Assembly (NCBI RefSeq): GCF_019801465.1
Contig: NZ_JAHVJA010000003.1
Location: 310,001-374,000 of the forward strand
DNA length: 64,000 nucleotides
Source of the DNA: Leisingera daeponensis
GTDB taxonomy: Bacteria; Pseudomonadota; Alphaproteobacteria; Rhodobacterales; Rhodobacteraceae
Reading direction: 5' to 3'
How positions within the stretch are numbered: the first letter of the stretch is position 1; every line of letters starts with the position of its first letter. The position numbers and the translations under genes were made by a program. The notes beneath the pieces are model-generated. The model searched no databases, was not told the origin of the DNA, and saw nothing but the letters and a program-made list of their open reading frames with translations. Shown in pieces: positions 32,537 through 40,283 of this stretch.

Positions 32537-34302
32537 TCTCAATGCCGCGGCTGCAGGCTGGCGGTCTTCTTGTCCGATTGGCTGCGCTGATGACGTTTGC
32601 GCTGCTGCCGCTGGGCCTGATCGCGATTTACCAGACAAATGCGGTGGTCGATGAGGCCACCCGTTTGTCGCATGCATCCCTTCTCGACCGCACCGAGCGC
32701 GCTGCTGCCAGGGAACGTGAACTGCTGCAGCGCGCGGGGGGCGCGACAGAAGGCTTGGCGGCAGCCGTTTTGCCTGTGATTGAAGACAGCAGTGCCTGCA
32801 GCGTTCTGCTGAAAGCCTTTACAGAAGGCCAGAACCCTTTCACTTTTGCTGCTTTTATCACGCCCGTGGGCGAAATGACCTGTGCATCGGACGGTGAGGC
32901 GCGGGATGTTTCAGACAGGTGGCTGTACCTGAAGGCGCGCCAGACAGCGCAGCTTTCATTTGCCCTCGGCCGGGATCTTCTGGGGGAAGGCGGTTCCTTC
33001 CTGCTGGCCACCAGCCCGGTGCAGCGCGAGGGTATTCTGCTGGGATATGTGTCGATTGCAATCCCGCATAAGGTTTCAGCGATCAAATCCGGAAAGTATT
33101 GGTCTGACGCGCAGGGCATCCAGTTCGTAACCATCGATGCACAGGGCGAAATCCTCTCGTCCAGCGTGCCGGAGCAGCAGGCAGAGCAGATTCTGCCGGT
33201 CTCTGTGCCGCGCCGCGATCTGCAGGCTCTCACCGGCGGGACCTTCTTCGAGGAGGCCCGTTCCGGCGGCGAACGGTTCTTTGCTGTGACTGAGATCCTT
33301 CCTGGCCAAGTATCTGTTGTCGGCAGCTGGCCTGTCGAGAACGCGATGTCCGCAAACCCGGCCTCGCTGATGACATTGGCATTCCCGGTCCTGATGTGGC
33401 TGGCGGGGATTTCCGTTGCAATCCTTGGCTTGCAGCAGCTAGTGATCCGCCACCTCAGCGCGCTGCGCCGGGCGATGCGCCGCTATGCCCTGGGTGAGCG
33501 TGAGGATCCCAGGCTGGAGCTGGTCAACCCGCCGCGCGAGTTTGAAGAGGCGCAGCAGTCCTTCAACCGGATGGTTGTCATTCTCAGTGAAGCCGAACGG
33601 CGGCGCGAGCTGGATCTGGAGGAAAAAACAATCCTGCTGCGGGAGGTCCACCATCGGGTGAAAAACAACCTTCAACTGGTTGCGTCGATCATGAACATGC
33701 AGAGCCGCGGGGCGCAAACGCCGGAAGCCCGGCGGATGCTGTCGCAGCTGCAGCGCCGGGTGCGGGGGCTGGCCACCATTCACCGCAGCATGAACACCAA
33801 TCCTGACGTCACCACCGTGGACAGCCGGGACCTGATGCAGGCATTGATCTCCGAAATCGGTTCGATGAATGCGGGCACGGGCCAGGACATTTCTATTGAA
33901 ACGGATCTGGCTCCGGTGCCCTTGACACAGGATCAGGGGGTTACACTGTCCATGCTGGTGTCGGAAGCGATGACCAATGCGGTAAAATACCTTGGTGTGC
34001 CCGAAGGCGGCCGCCCGGAGATCACGGTCCGGTTGCGCGCTCCGGCAGAAAACTGGCTGGAGCTTGAAATCATCAACACCAAGGGGCAGCCGCTGGTGGA
34101 GAAGGAAGAAGTGATACAAGGCACCGGAATCGGTGCGCGGCTGATGATGGCTTTCGCGGCCCAGCTTGATGGCACGGTCGAAACCCACGAGACTGAGGAC
34201 AGTTTCACATACCGGCTGGTATTTCCCGTCGTTGCCGGGGCGGAGCCGCCAGCAAAACAGACTAACGGACAGGACCAGGATGCAGCAGAACCCGCAGCAT
34301 GA
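32533..34302 (+). CDS. Membrane sensor histidine kinase of the HisKA_2/HWE class (PhyK-like)
   Basis: 589 residues. Transmembrane helices at about 12-34 and 275-302 enclose a 240-residue periplasmic sensor region; then HAMP-like linker, HisKA_2 domain with the phospho-acceptor in REVHHRVKNNLQ (His373/His374), and an ATPase domain with EAMTNAVKYL (N box) and GTGIGARLM (G box). Such kinases phosphorylate PhyR. The ATG at 32533 overlaps the ecfG stop (ATGA), so nepR-ecfG-kinase is one operon. The signal sensed is unknown; the periplasmic domain has a single obvious cysteine pair (Cys near 94 and 117). Confidence 0.94.
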   Translation: MISMPRLQAGGLLVRLAALMTFALLPLGLIAIYQTNAVVDEATRLSHASLLDRTERAAARERELLQRAGGATEGLAAAVLPVIEDSSACSVLLKAFTEGQNPFTFAAFITPVGEMTCASDGEARDVSDRWLYLKARQTAQLSFALGRDLLGEGGSFLLATSPVQREGILLGYVSIAIPHKVSAIKSGKYWSDAQGIQFVTIDAQGEILSSSVPEQQAEQILPVSVPRRDLQALTGGTFFEEARSGGERFFAVTEILPGQVSVVGSWPVENAMSANPASLMTLAFPVLMWLAGISVAILGLQQLVIRHLSALRRAMRRYALGEREDPRLELVNPPREFEEAQQSFNRMVVILSEAERRRELDLEEKTILLREVHHRVKNNLQLVASIMNMQSRGAQTPEARRMLSQLQRRVRGLATIHRSMNTNPDVTTVDSRDLMQALISEIGSMNAGTGQDISIETDLAPVPLTQDQGVTLSMLVSEAMTNAVKYLGVPEGGRPEITVRLRAPAENWLELEIINTKGQPLVEKEEVIQGTGIGARLMMAFAAQLDGTVETHETEDSFTYRLVFPVVAGAEPPAKQTNGQDQDAAEPAA

Positions 34303-35764
34303 TGAAGACAGCTGCCCGGAGTTTTCGGTTTTGGTCACTGCTGAACAGGCTTGGCCGGCCTTTGAACGTGCGGTCTTGGCCGCCAAGCAGGAAATTACCG
34401 CAAGTTTCCGCCTGTTTGACTTCTCTACTCCTTTGCTCAGCCCGGAAGCCAGAAAAACCGGAGACACCTGGGCGGAGCTGATCGCCGATGCTTTGCGGCG
34501 GGGGGTGCATGTCCGTCTGGTCGTGAGTGATTTTGACCCGGTGATGGCCGCACCGCTGCACTTAGCCGCGCAAAATACGCTTGCGCAAGCCAGCAAGATT
34601 GCTCAGGGGCTGTCGCCTGAACAAAGCACGCGGCTGTCTGTCACAGCGGCCCTGCATCCGGCGCGCGCGGGCATTCTGCCGCGGCTGGCGTTTTCGCCGT
34701 TTGTGCTGCGGAAACTGCGCAAACTGCCGCGGCGGTTGCGGCCTTCTGCGGCGGAGACTGGCCTGCCGCAGCTGCATCCTGTCTCCCATCACCAGAAGGT
34801 GGCAGTGATTGACCGCGAGATTCTTTATATCGGCGGACTGGATCAGAACCGTCGGCGGTATGACACGCTGTCCCACGATCAGCCAGCGTTCAAGACATGG
34901 GCGGATGTGCAATTGCTGTTGCGCGGCCCCGAGGCTGAAGAGGCCGCAGGCCATCTTGACAGTTTTCTCGAGGACATTGCTGCGCGCAGGCAGCCCGCTG
35001 CCGGGCGGCAAATCCGCCGTACTTTGTCAGTGCCGCGCAGGGCGGGATTCTGGGCGCTGTCACCGAAAACCGTTCTGCGCGAAATCGAAGAGGACCATCT
35101 GACGGCCTTCCAAAAAGCCCGGCACCTGATCTATCTGGAAACGCAGTTTCTGCGTTCCAGCGTCATCGCGCGCGGTCTGGCGGATGCAGCGCGGCGCAAT
35201 TCTGATTTGTCGCTGATCCTTATCCTGCCGGGCCTGCCGGAAGATGTCGCCTTTGACGGCAATCAGGAGGTTGATGCCCGCTACGGGATGGCACTTCAGG
35301 CGGAAGCGCTTGAAAAGGTCAGCGCGGCCTTCGGTTCCCGCGCCTGTATCGCCAGCCCGGTTCAACCGCGCATGGCCGCTCGGGATGCGCCCTCGGTACT
35401 GGCAGGCTCGCCGCTAATTTATCTGCACAGCAAGGCTCTGATCACCGACCGTGACTTCGCGCTGGTCGGCTCGGCCAATTTGAACGGGCGGTCAATGCGC
35501 TGGGACAGCGAAGCGGCCTTGCGGATCACCAGCCGCGGCCGGATCCGCCAGCTATGGCAAGCACTGGCCGGGCACTGGTGGCAGGAGGACCTGCCGGATC
35601 AGGCGCTTGATCCGGCGCGCGCCGCGGCCTGGTGGCAGGACGAGATACGCCGGAACCAAGTGCGCCGCCCGGAAGCCCGCCGGGGATTCCTGGTGCCGCA
35701 TGACCCCGGCAGGATGGCGGAACTTCAGCAGCCCTTGCCTGGAGCGACTGAGGACATCGTTTGA
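34280..35764 (+). CDS. Phospholipase D-like / cardiolipin synthase-like protein
   Basis: 494 residues with two PLD catalytic motifs: HQKVAVID (His171, Lys173, Asp178) and HSKALITD (His383, Lys385, Asp390), the second followed by GSANLNGRS. Such enzymes transfer or hydrolyse phosphatidyl groups (phospholipase D, cardiolipin synthase). No signal peptide or clear membrane span at the N-terminus, unlike ClsA. It starts 23 bases inside the sensor kinase gene, so it belongs to the nepR-ecfG-kinase operon; a role in membrane lipid remodelling under stress is inferred. Earlier in-frame starts lie far inside the kinase gene. Confidence 0.92.
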   Translation: MQQNPQHDEDSCPEFSVLVTAEQAWPAFERAVLAAKQEITASFRLFDFSTPLLSPEARKTGDTWAELIADALRRGVHVRLVVSDFDPVMAAPLHLAAQNTLAQASKIAQGLSPEQSTRLSVTAALHPARAGILPRLAFSPFVLRKLRKLPRRLRPSAAETGLPQLHPVSHHQKVAVIDREILYIGGLDQNRRRYDTLSHDQPAFKTWADVQLLLRGPEAEEAAGHLDSFLEDIAARRQPAAGRQIRRTLSVPRRAGFWALSPKTVLREIEEDHLTAFQKARHLIYLETQFLRSSVIARGLADAARRNSDLSLILILPGLPEDVAFDGNQEVDARYGMALQAEALEKVSAAFGSRACIASPVQPRMAARDAPSVLAGSPLIYLHSKALITDRDFALVGSANLNGRSMRWDSEAALRITSRGRIRQLWQALAGHWWQEDLPDQALDPARAAAWWQDEIRRNQVRRPEARRGFLVPHDPGRMAELQQPLPGATEDIV

Positions 35765-35823
35765 CAGGACCAGGGCGCAGCCGGGGAGCAGGCTGTTATA
35801 GAAGCAGTTTGGCAAAGACCCAA

Positions 35824-35853
35824 AAGGCCCGGTGCAGCGCTGCACCGGGCCTT
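35824..35853. terminator. Bidirectional hairpin between the PLD and entericidin genes
   Basis: 30-base perfect palindrome, AAGGCCCGGTGCAGC and its complement, between convergent genes. Probable terminator for both, although no long T run follows. Confidence 0.75.
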
Positions 35854-35877
35854 CGAAGTTCGGAAACGCGCAAAGTG

Positions 35878-35997
35878 TCACTGCGCTTCTTCGGTGATTT
35901 CCTCGCCGAGGTTTGAGACATCCCTGCCGAAACCTTCGGCGGTTTCGCAAGCCGCCGTCAGGCCGGCAAGCGCCAGGACTGCAAGCACGAAACGCAT
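35878..35997 (-). CDS. Entericidin-like small lipoprotein
   Basis: 39-residue lipoprotein precursor MRFVLAVLALAGLTAACE...; signal peptide ends at lipobox LTAAC with Cys17 as the lipid anchor; the mature part is about 23 residues, acidic (GEEITEEAQ) and typical of the entericidin EcnA/B family. Entericidin B is stationary-phase and sigma-S induced in enterics. AAGGAGGAAGCC is a strong ribosome site. It follows the secreted protein gene at 36008-36496 by 10 bases, so both share the EcfG promoter at 36545-36570. Confidence 0.88.
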   Translation of the reverse strand: MRFVLAVLALAGLTAACETAEGFGRDVSNLGEEITEEAQ

Positions 35998-36007
35998 GGC
36001 TTCCTCC

Positions 36008-36496
36008 TTACTTCAGTTTCGAGGCAACGTTGCCCGCAAAGGCATCGATGATTGCGTTGTAAAACAGATCGCTGTCGACGGTCACACTCGCCGGGTCGGT
36101 GCCCTCAGGGTAATAAGCATTCAGCTGATCCGCGGAAACGGTGAGATCGTAGCGCATGTCCTTCGAAGCATCAGGCATATCAATGTCCACATCGCCTTTC
36201 AAAACCCACTCGCCGACGCCAAGCGCTTGCTCGAAATTGCTGGCCAGCGCAACGGAGTCGATTTCGACGTGGATTTCAGCGGCTTCTTCAGCGTCGGGAT
36301 CTGCAATCTGTCCCACCAGTTGTTCCGCCAAAGCGGTTTCCAGGTCGGTCTCCAGGCTGGTCCAGACCTTGGCTGCCGGGTAGTTTTCAATCGCGCTCAG
36401 GTCGGCGGTCACGTCGATTTCGGAAACCATGGACCCCGCCGCTACTGCGGTGGCCATGGCTGCAACGAGGGTAGTGGTGCGGATCAGATGTTTCAT
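36008..36496 (-). CDS. Secreted protein of unknown function in EcfG regulon
   Basis: 162 residues with a cleavable signal peptide (MKHLIRTTTLVAAMATAVAAGS, about 1-21). The mature part is very acidic (SEIDVTADLSAIENYPAAK, ADPDAEEAAEIHVEIDSV) and has strand-rich periodicity; no Cys. I do not recognise the family; the DLETALAEQL and KGDVDIDMPD stretches resemble periplasmic proteins that self-associate. GGAACATCAACA precedes the ATG. An EcfG promoter with a 17-base spacer lies 49-74 bases upstream, and an entericidin-like gene follows. Confidence 0.85.
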   Translation of the reverse strand: MKHLIRTTTLVAAMATAVAAGSMVSEIDVTADLSAIENYPAAKVWTSLETDLETALAEQLVGQIADPDAEEAAEIHVEIDSVALASNFEQALGVGEWVLKGDVDIDMPDASKDMRYDLTVSADQLNAYYPEGTDPASVTVDSDLFYNAIIDAFAGNVASKLK

Positions 36497-36544
36497 TGTT
36501 GATGTTCCTTTCCATTCAAGCCCCTCTGGGGGATGCACCGGCAA

Positions 36545-36570
36545 AACGCGCCGGCCGGAAGAAAGGTTCC
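36545..36570 (-). promoter_or_regulatory. EcfG-type promoter for the secreted protein-entericidin operon
   Basis: Minus strand GGAAC (36570-36566), 17 bases, CGTT (36548-36545): full consensus with the longer spacer. Confidence 0.75.
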
Positions 36571-36643
36571 TTGACACTCCTGAGAAGCGCCGCGAATTCA
36601 GCGTCCTGAGCGGATTCTTGCAGGTGGCAGGCGGGTTGCAACT

Positions 36644-36668
36644 GGAACCTGTGTGGAGCAGGGGCGTT
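36644..36668 (+). promoter_or_regulatory. EcfG-type promoter for exoD
   Basis: Exact GGAAC (36644-36648), 16 bases, CGTT (36665-36668), 34 bases before ATG 36703. It excludes start codons upstream of the -10. Confidence 0.8.
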
Positions 36669-36702
36669 GAACCCCAAATCAATGCAGCCAAAAAGGGACG
36701 CA

Positions 36703-37290
36703 ATGGCATCTGCAAAACAGCCCATCGAACAAGTGCTGAGGGAGACCAGCAGCCTTGCACGAAGACACCGCAGCGGCATAACCGTAAGCAGATTTGCTGA
36801 GGAAATGGGGCAAAGGTCGCTTCCGGCGGTTCTGGCAATACCGGCCATGGCGGTGGTGACCCCGCTCAGCGGGGTTCCAATGCTTTCTTCAGTCTGCGGT
36901 ATTCTGATCTGCCTGGTTTCGGGACAGATGCTGCTGGGGAGGCGGCATCTTTGGCTCCCAGGATGGCTGGGACGGCGCAGGATCAAGGCCGACGCCGTCA
37001 GAAAGGCATCCGTGGCGCTGCGGCGGAGTGTGCGATGGCTTGACCGGCACTCCGGCAAGCGGCTGCTGGCCTTGACGCGACAACCATTTCTGACTGTCAT
37101 TCAGGTTGTTTGCCTGCTCTGCGGCGCTTTGATGCCCCTGCTGGAAATCGTTCCGTTCTCCTCGTCGATTCTCGGCGCGGTGGTCAGCCTGCTGGCAGTG
37201 GCCATGCTGACACGGGACGGGCTGATCGCCTTGCTGACACTGTCCGGTCTCGCGGCAGCAGCAGTCGCGCTGGCGGCCGGGATTCTCTAG
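36703..37290 (+). CDS. ExoD family membrane protein
   Basis: 195 residues. N-terminal soluble part (about 1-35), then hydrophobic spans near 40-75, 125-165 and 170-195, with the ExoD hallmark LPAVLAIPAMAVVTPLSGVPMLSS. ExoD is linked to exopolysaccharide production and alkaline tolerance in Rhizobium, but its biochemical role is unclear. AAGGGACGCA precedes ATG 36703. It is divergent from the secreted-protein operon and both have EcfG promoters in the 206-base gap. Confidence 0.9.
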   Translation: MASAKQPIEQVLRETSSLARRHRSGITVSRFAEEMGQRSLPAVLAIPAMAVVTPLSGVPMLSSVCGILICLVSGQMLLGRRHLWLPGWLGRRRIKADAVRKASVALRRSVRWLDRHSGKRLLALTRQPFLTVIQVVCLLCGALMPLLEIVPFSSSILGAVVSLLAVAMLTRDGLIALLTLSGLAAAAVALAAGIL

Positions 37291-37300
37291 AGATTTCACG

Positions 37301-37333
37301 CAAAAAGACCGGGCTCCGATCTGGAACCCGGTC
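37301..37333. terminator. Weak hairpin after exoD
   Basis: Arms GACCGGGCTCC and GGAACCCGGTC (one mismatch) with a five-base loop; a five-A run on the left would act as a T run for leftward transcripts. Confidence 0.45.
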
Positions 37334-37417
37334 AATCAGGCCGCTTTACAATGAAGCCTGCTGGGACACCGGTACGAGGCAGGAAACCGGAAGAGGGGCA
37401 GGCAGACAGGCGGCTTC

Positions 37418-37447
37418 ATTCATAAGGGCCTGCAGGCCCTTATGAAT
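37418..37447. terminator. 30-base palindrome after the PRC-barrel gene
   Basis: ATTCATAAGGGCC-TGCA-GGCCCTTATGAAT, a perfect 13-bp stem with a four-base loop, nine bases past the stop of the leftward PRC-barrel gene. Likely terminator for both converging genes. Confidence 0.75.
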
Positions 37448-37455
37448 CCGGTCTT

Positions 37456-38031
37456 TTATCCGGGCTGGTAGTCAGGCAGAGCTTCCAGCTGTTCGCGGGT
37501 CAGATGCGTGATCACACGCAGGTCGTTCTCGACCTCCACAATCTCGATATCCCCCATCGCCAGTTCGACCGGCTTTTCACCCATGCCGAGGAAGCCGCCA
37601 ACATCAATGATAACCGCTTCGACACCGCCGTTTGTGTTCACAACAACCTGCGAAAGTTCGCCAATATGCTCGTCCTTGGAGTCATAGGCAGGGGCACCCG
37701 TCAGAGCATCAGCGGTCACCTCGTTCATGCCCAGCGGCTCCATTGCAATCCCGTCGGCATCGGGGACCAGAGCCGACAGTCCGCCTTCCGAGGCGGTGCC
37801 GCCGTTAAGAGCGCTTTCTGCGTTATCTGCGGGTTGCTCGGTCCCGGGCTGCACCGGAGTGCTTTCTGCCTTGGCTTCGCCCATGGCAGTGGCGCCAGCC
37901 GAAAGATCGGCAGCAGGGGTTTCCAACTGAACACTCGCCCCGGCATCGCCCGAAATTACGCTCTGGGATCCGGCGAGACCCGGAGCCGCGGCTGCAACAA
38001 TCAGCGAAGTCGAAAGCATTAGGTGTTTCAT
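37456..38031 (-). CDS. Secreted PRC-barrel domain protein
   Basis: 191 residues. Signal peptide about 1-20 (MKHLMLSTSLIVAAAAPGLA), then an Ala/Glu/Thr-rich low-complexity linker (about 25-95) and a C-terminal PRC-barrel (GAPAYDSKDEHIGELSQVVVNTNGGVEAVIIDVGGFLGMGEKPVEL). PRC-barrels are adaptor domains; secreted ones are common in alphaproteobacteria and often stress induced. AGGAG precedes ATG 38031; a GTG three bases earlier is also possible. An EcfG-like promoter lies 54-78 bases upstream. Confidence 0.9.
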   Translation of the reverse strand: MKHLMLSTSLIVAAAAPGLAGSQSVISGDAGASVQLETPAADLSAGATAMGEAKAESTPVQPGTEQPADNAESALNGGTASEGGLSALVPDADGIAMEPLGMNEVTADALTGAPAYDSKDEHIGELSQVVVNTNGGVEAVIIDVGGFLGMGEKPVELAMGDIEIVEVENDLRVITHLTREQLEALPDYQPG

Positions 38032-38084
38032 CACTTGATCTCCTGTTTGTTCCGCACTTCAGCGCGCCTGAAATACAGTCACCC

Positions 38085-38109
38085 AACCCGCGCCATGCAG
38101 GAAAGTTCC
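38085..38109 (-). promoter_or_regulatory. EcfG-type promoter for the PRC-barrel gene
   Basis: Minus strand GGAAC (38109-38105), 16 bases, GGTT (38088-38085). One mismatch in the -10. Confidence 0.55.
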
Positions 38110-38304
38110 TTTCCCGCCGAATAAAATCGCAGGACCGCTTCTGCGATAAATCAGATGGCAGTGCGAGAAGAGGCGGGTTTTGGAAGGGCCTTCGGCCTGT
38201 GCGGCAACTTGCCTCTAGCGGGGCCGAAGGGACAGGCATAGGTGGCGCCTTGCCGTTCCTGAATACAGAAGCCGGCCGGAAAACATGATTGTGTGATGCG
38301 CTTT

Positions 38305-38318
38305 TTGATCCACGTCAA
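38305..38318 (+). promoter_or_regulatory. FNR/FixK-type box upstream of ccoG
   Basis: TTGATCCACGTCAA, one mismatch from the consensus TTGAT-N4-ATCAA. It lies 62 bases before the GTG start of ccoG, in keeping with FnrL control of cbb3 oxidase genes in Rhodobacterales. Confidence 0.75.
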
Positions 38319-38379
38319 AGTCCCGGTTCTTCGCTTCTGTGAAAAGGGCTGGCAGACAGCCACAAGACGGAGAGAGTCC

Positions 38380-39810
38380 GTGAGCGATTCCAACCCGGCC
38401 CCGAGCCTCTACGCTGCCAGGGAACCGATTTTCCCGCGGCGTGTCTCCGGCCCCTTCCGGAACCTGAAATGGTACATCATGGCGGTGACGTTGGGGATCT
38501 ACTACCTGACCCCCTGGCTCCGCTGGGACCGGGGCCCCTCACTGCCGGATCAGGCGGTGCTGCTGGACCTGGCAAACCGCCGGTTCTACTTCTTCTGGAT
38601 CGAGATCTGGCCGCATGAATTCTATTTCGTCGCCGGTCTGCTGATCATGGCAGGGCTTGGGCTGTTCCTGTTCACCTCTGCGCTGGGCCGGGTCTGGTGC
38701 GGTTATGCCTGCCCGCAAACCGTCTGGACCGATCTGTTCATACTTGTGGAGCGCTGGATCGAGGGCGACCGCAACGCCCGCCTGCGCCTGCACCGGCAGA
38801 AAAAGATGGATTTCCGCAAGGCGCGCCTGCGAGTCACCAAATGGGCCGCCTGGTTTCTGATCGGTCTCGCCACCGGTGGCGCCTGGGTGTTCTATTTCGC
38901 CGATGCGCCAACACTGGCCTATGACCTGGTGACGCTGAACGCGCACCCGATCGCCTATTCCACCATGCTTATCCTGACCGCGACCACTTTTCTGTTCGGC
39001 GGTTTCGCCCGCGAGCAGATCTGCATTTATGCCTGTCCGTGGCCGCGCATCCAGGCGGCCATGATGGATGAGGACACCCTGACCGTCGGCTACCGGGAAT
39101 GGCGGGGCGAACCGCGCGGCAAGCTGAAAAAGGGCCAGGTGGCCGAAGGGCAGGGCGACTGCATCGATTGCATGGCCTGCGTCAACGTCTGCCCGATGGG
39201 GATCGACATCCGAGATGGGCAGCAGATGGAATGCATCACCTGTGCGCTTTGTATCGACGCCTGCGATGACGTGATGGCCAAGATCGGCAAACCGCGCGGA
39301 TTGATCGACTATATGGCGTTGTCGGACGAGCCTCTGGAACGTGCAGGCAACCCGCCCAAGAACATCTGGAAGCATGTTTTGCGGCCGCGCACCATCTTGT
39401 ACACCAGCCTGTGGTCGCTTGTGGGTGCGGGGCTGTTGTTTGCCCTGTTCATCCGCTCCGATATTGAATTGACCGTGGCACCGGTACGCAACCCGACCTA
39501 TGTGACGCTGTCGGACGGTTCTATCCGCAACACCTATGATGTGCGCCTTCGTAACAAGCACGGCGAGGACCGGGTGTTCAATCTTTCGATCAAAGGTGAT
39601 CCAGCCATGCGGCTTCAGCTGGAAGGCACAGTCTATCACGCGGTGAATGTCCCCGCGGATACGGCACTTTTGCAGCGGGTTTACATAGTCTCCTCCAAAG
39701 GGGCTGCACCCTCTCAGGCAAACACCACCCCGGTTCGCATATGGGTCGAGGATTTGATGAACGGCGAACGTGCCCACAAGGACACCAGTTTTAACGGCAA
39801 GGGGAACTGA
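38380..39810 (+). CDS. ccoG: Cytochrome cbb3 oxidase accessory protein CcoG (RdxA/FixG)
   Basis: 476-residue inner-membrane ferredoxin-like protein that reduces Cu(II) for the CcoI/CcoA copper supply to cbb3 oxidase. Membrane spans near 30-50, 80-105, 160-180, 195-215 and 340-360; two 4Fe-4S motifs: Cys261/264/267/271 (CIDCMACVNVC) and Cys285/288/291/295 (CITCALCIDAC). Also GYACPQTVWTDLF and IYACPWPRIQ, characteristic of the family. GTG 38380 has CGGAGAGAGTCC upstream; the upstream in-frame codons cover the FNR box and are not used. Confidence 0.96.
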   Translation: MSDSNPAPSLYAAREPIFPRRVSGPFRNLKWYIMAVTLGIYYLTPWLRWDRGPSLPDQAVLLDLANRRFYFFWIEIWPHEFYFVAGLLIMAGLGLFLFTSALGRVWCGYACPQTVWTDLFILVERWIEGDRNARLRLHRQKKMDFRKARLRVTKWAAWFLIGLATGGAWVFYFADAPTLAYDLVTLNAHPIAYSTMLILTATTFLFGGFAREQICIYACPWPRIQAAMMDEDTLTVGYREWRGEPRGKLKKGQVAEGQGDCIDCMACVNVCPMGIDIRDGQQMECITCALCIDACDDVMAKIGKPRGLIDYMALSDEPLERAGNPPKNIWKHVLRPRTILYTSLWSLVGAGLLFALFIRSDIELTVAPVRNPTYVTLSDGSIRNTYDVRLRNKHGEDRVFNLSIKGDPAMRLQLEGTVYHAVNVPADTALLQRVYIVSSKGAAPSQANTTPVRIWVEDLMNGERAHKDTSFNGKGN

Positions 39811-39813
39811 GCC

Positions 39814-40278
39814 ATGGCAAAGCGAGAACGCGAATTCACCGGCAAACACGCCATTCTGATGTTCGGCGGCGCCTTTGCGGTGATCATCGGGGTGAATATC
39901 GTTCTGGCCGTGAATGCGGTGAAAACCTTTCCAGGGCTGGAAGTGAAGAACTCCTACGTTGCAAGCCAGCAGTTCGATCAGCGCCGCTCTGCGCAAGAGG
40001 CGCTGGGGTGGTCGGTCTACGCGTCGGCAGCAGGCGATCAGGTGAAGCTTGAAATCACGGATGCCGACGGCACCCCTGTGGAGGTTGCCAAGCTGAGTGC
40101 AACGCTCGGCCGCGCGACCCATGTGCAGGACGACCAGCAGCCAGATTTCGCCTTTGACGGCCAGGCCTATGTCGCGCCTGCCGACCTGGGACCGGGAAAC
40201 TGGAATATCCGCATGGTGGCACGGGCCAAGGATGGCACCGAATTCACCCAGCGGGTGGTCCTGCACGTGAAAGGCTGA
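39814..40278 (+). CDS. ccoH: Cytochrome cbb3 oxidase assembly protein CcoH (FixH)
   Basis: 154 residues: one N-terminal membrane anchor (about 10-34, GKHAILMFGGAFAVIIGVNIVLAV) and a periplasmic FixH domain with LGWSVYASAAGDQ and ending FTQRVVLHVKG. It is needed for stable assembly of cbb3 oxidase subunits. It begins 3 bases after the ccoG stop, with AAGGGGAACTGAGCC as ribosome site. Confidence 0.94.
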   Translation: MAKREREFTGKHAILMFGGAFAVIIGVNIVLAVNAVKTFPGLEVKNSYVASQQFDQRRSAQEALGWSVYASAAGDQVKLEITDADGTPVEVAKLSATLGRATHVQDDQQPDFAFDGQAYVAPADLGPGNWNIRMVARAKDGTEFTQRVVLHVKG

Positions 40279-40283
40279 CTGTC

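Larger units (their letters stand above)
38032..38379. other. Intergenic region between PRC-barrel gene and ccoG
   Basis: No gene seen in 348 bases. It holds an EcfG-like promoter for the leftward gene (38085-38109) and an FNR-type box (38305-38318) for the rightward cco operon. Confidence 0.6.

Noticed and set aside
38539-40266. 575-residue minus-strand open frame opposite ccoG-ccoH
   Set aside because: Antisense to conserved cco genes with all Fe-S motifs in place; high-GC shadow.
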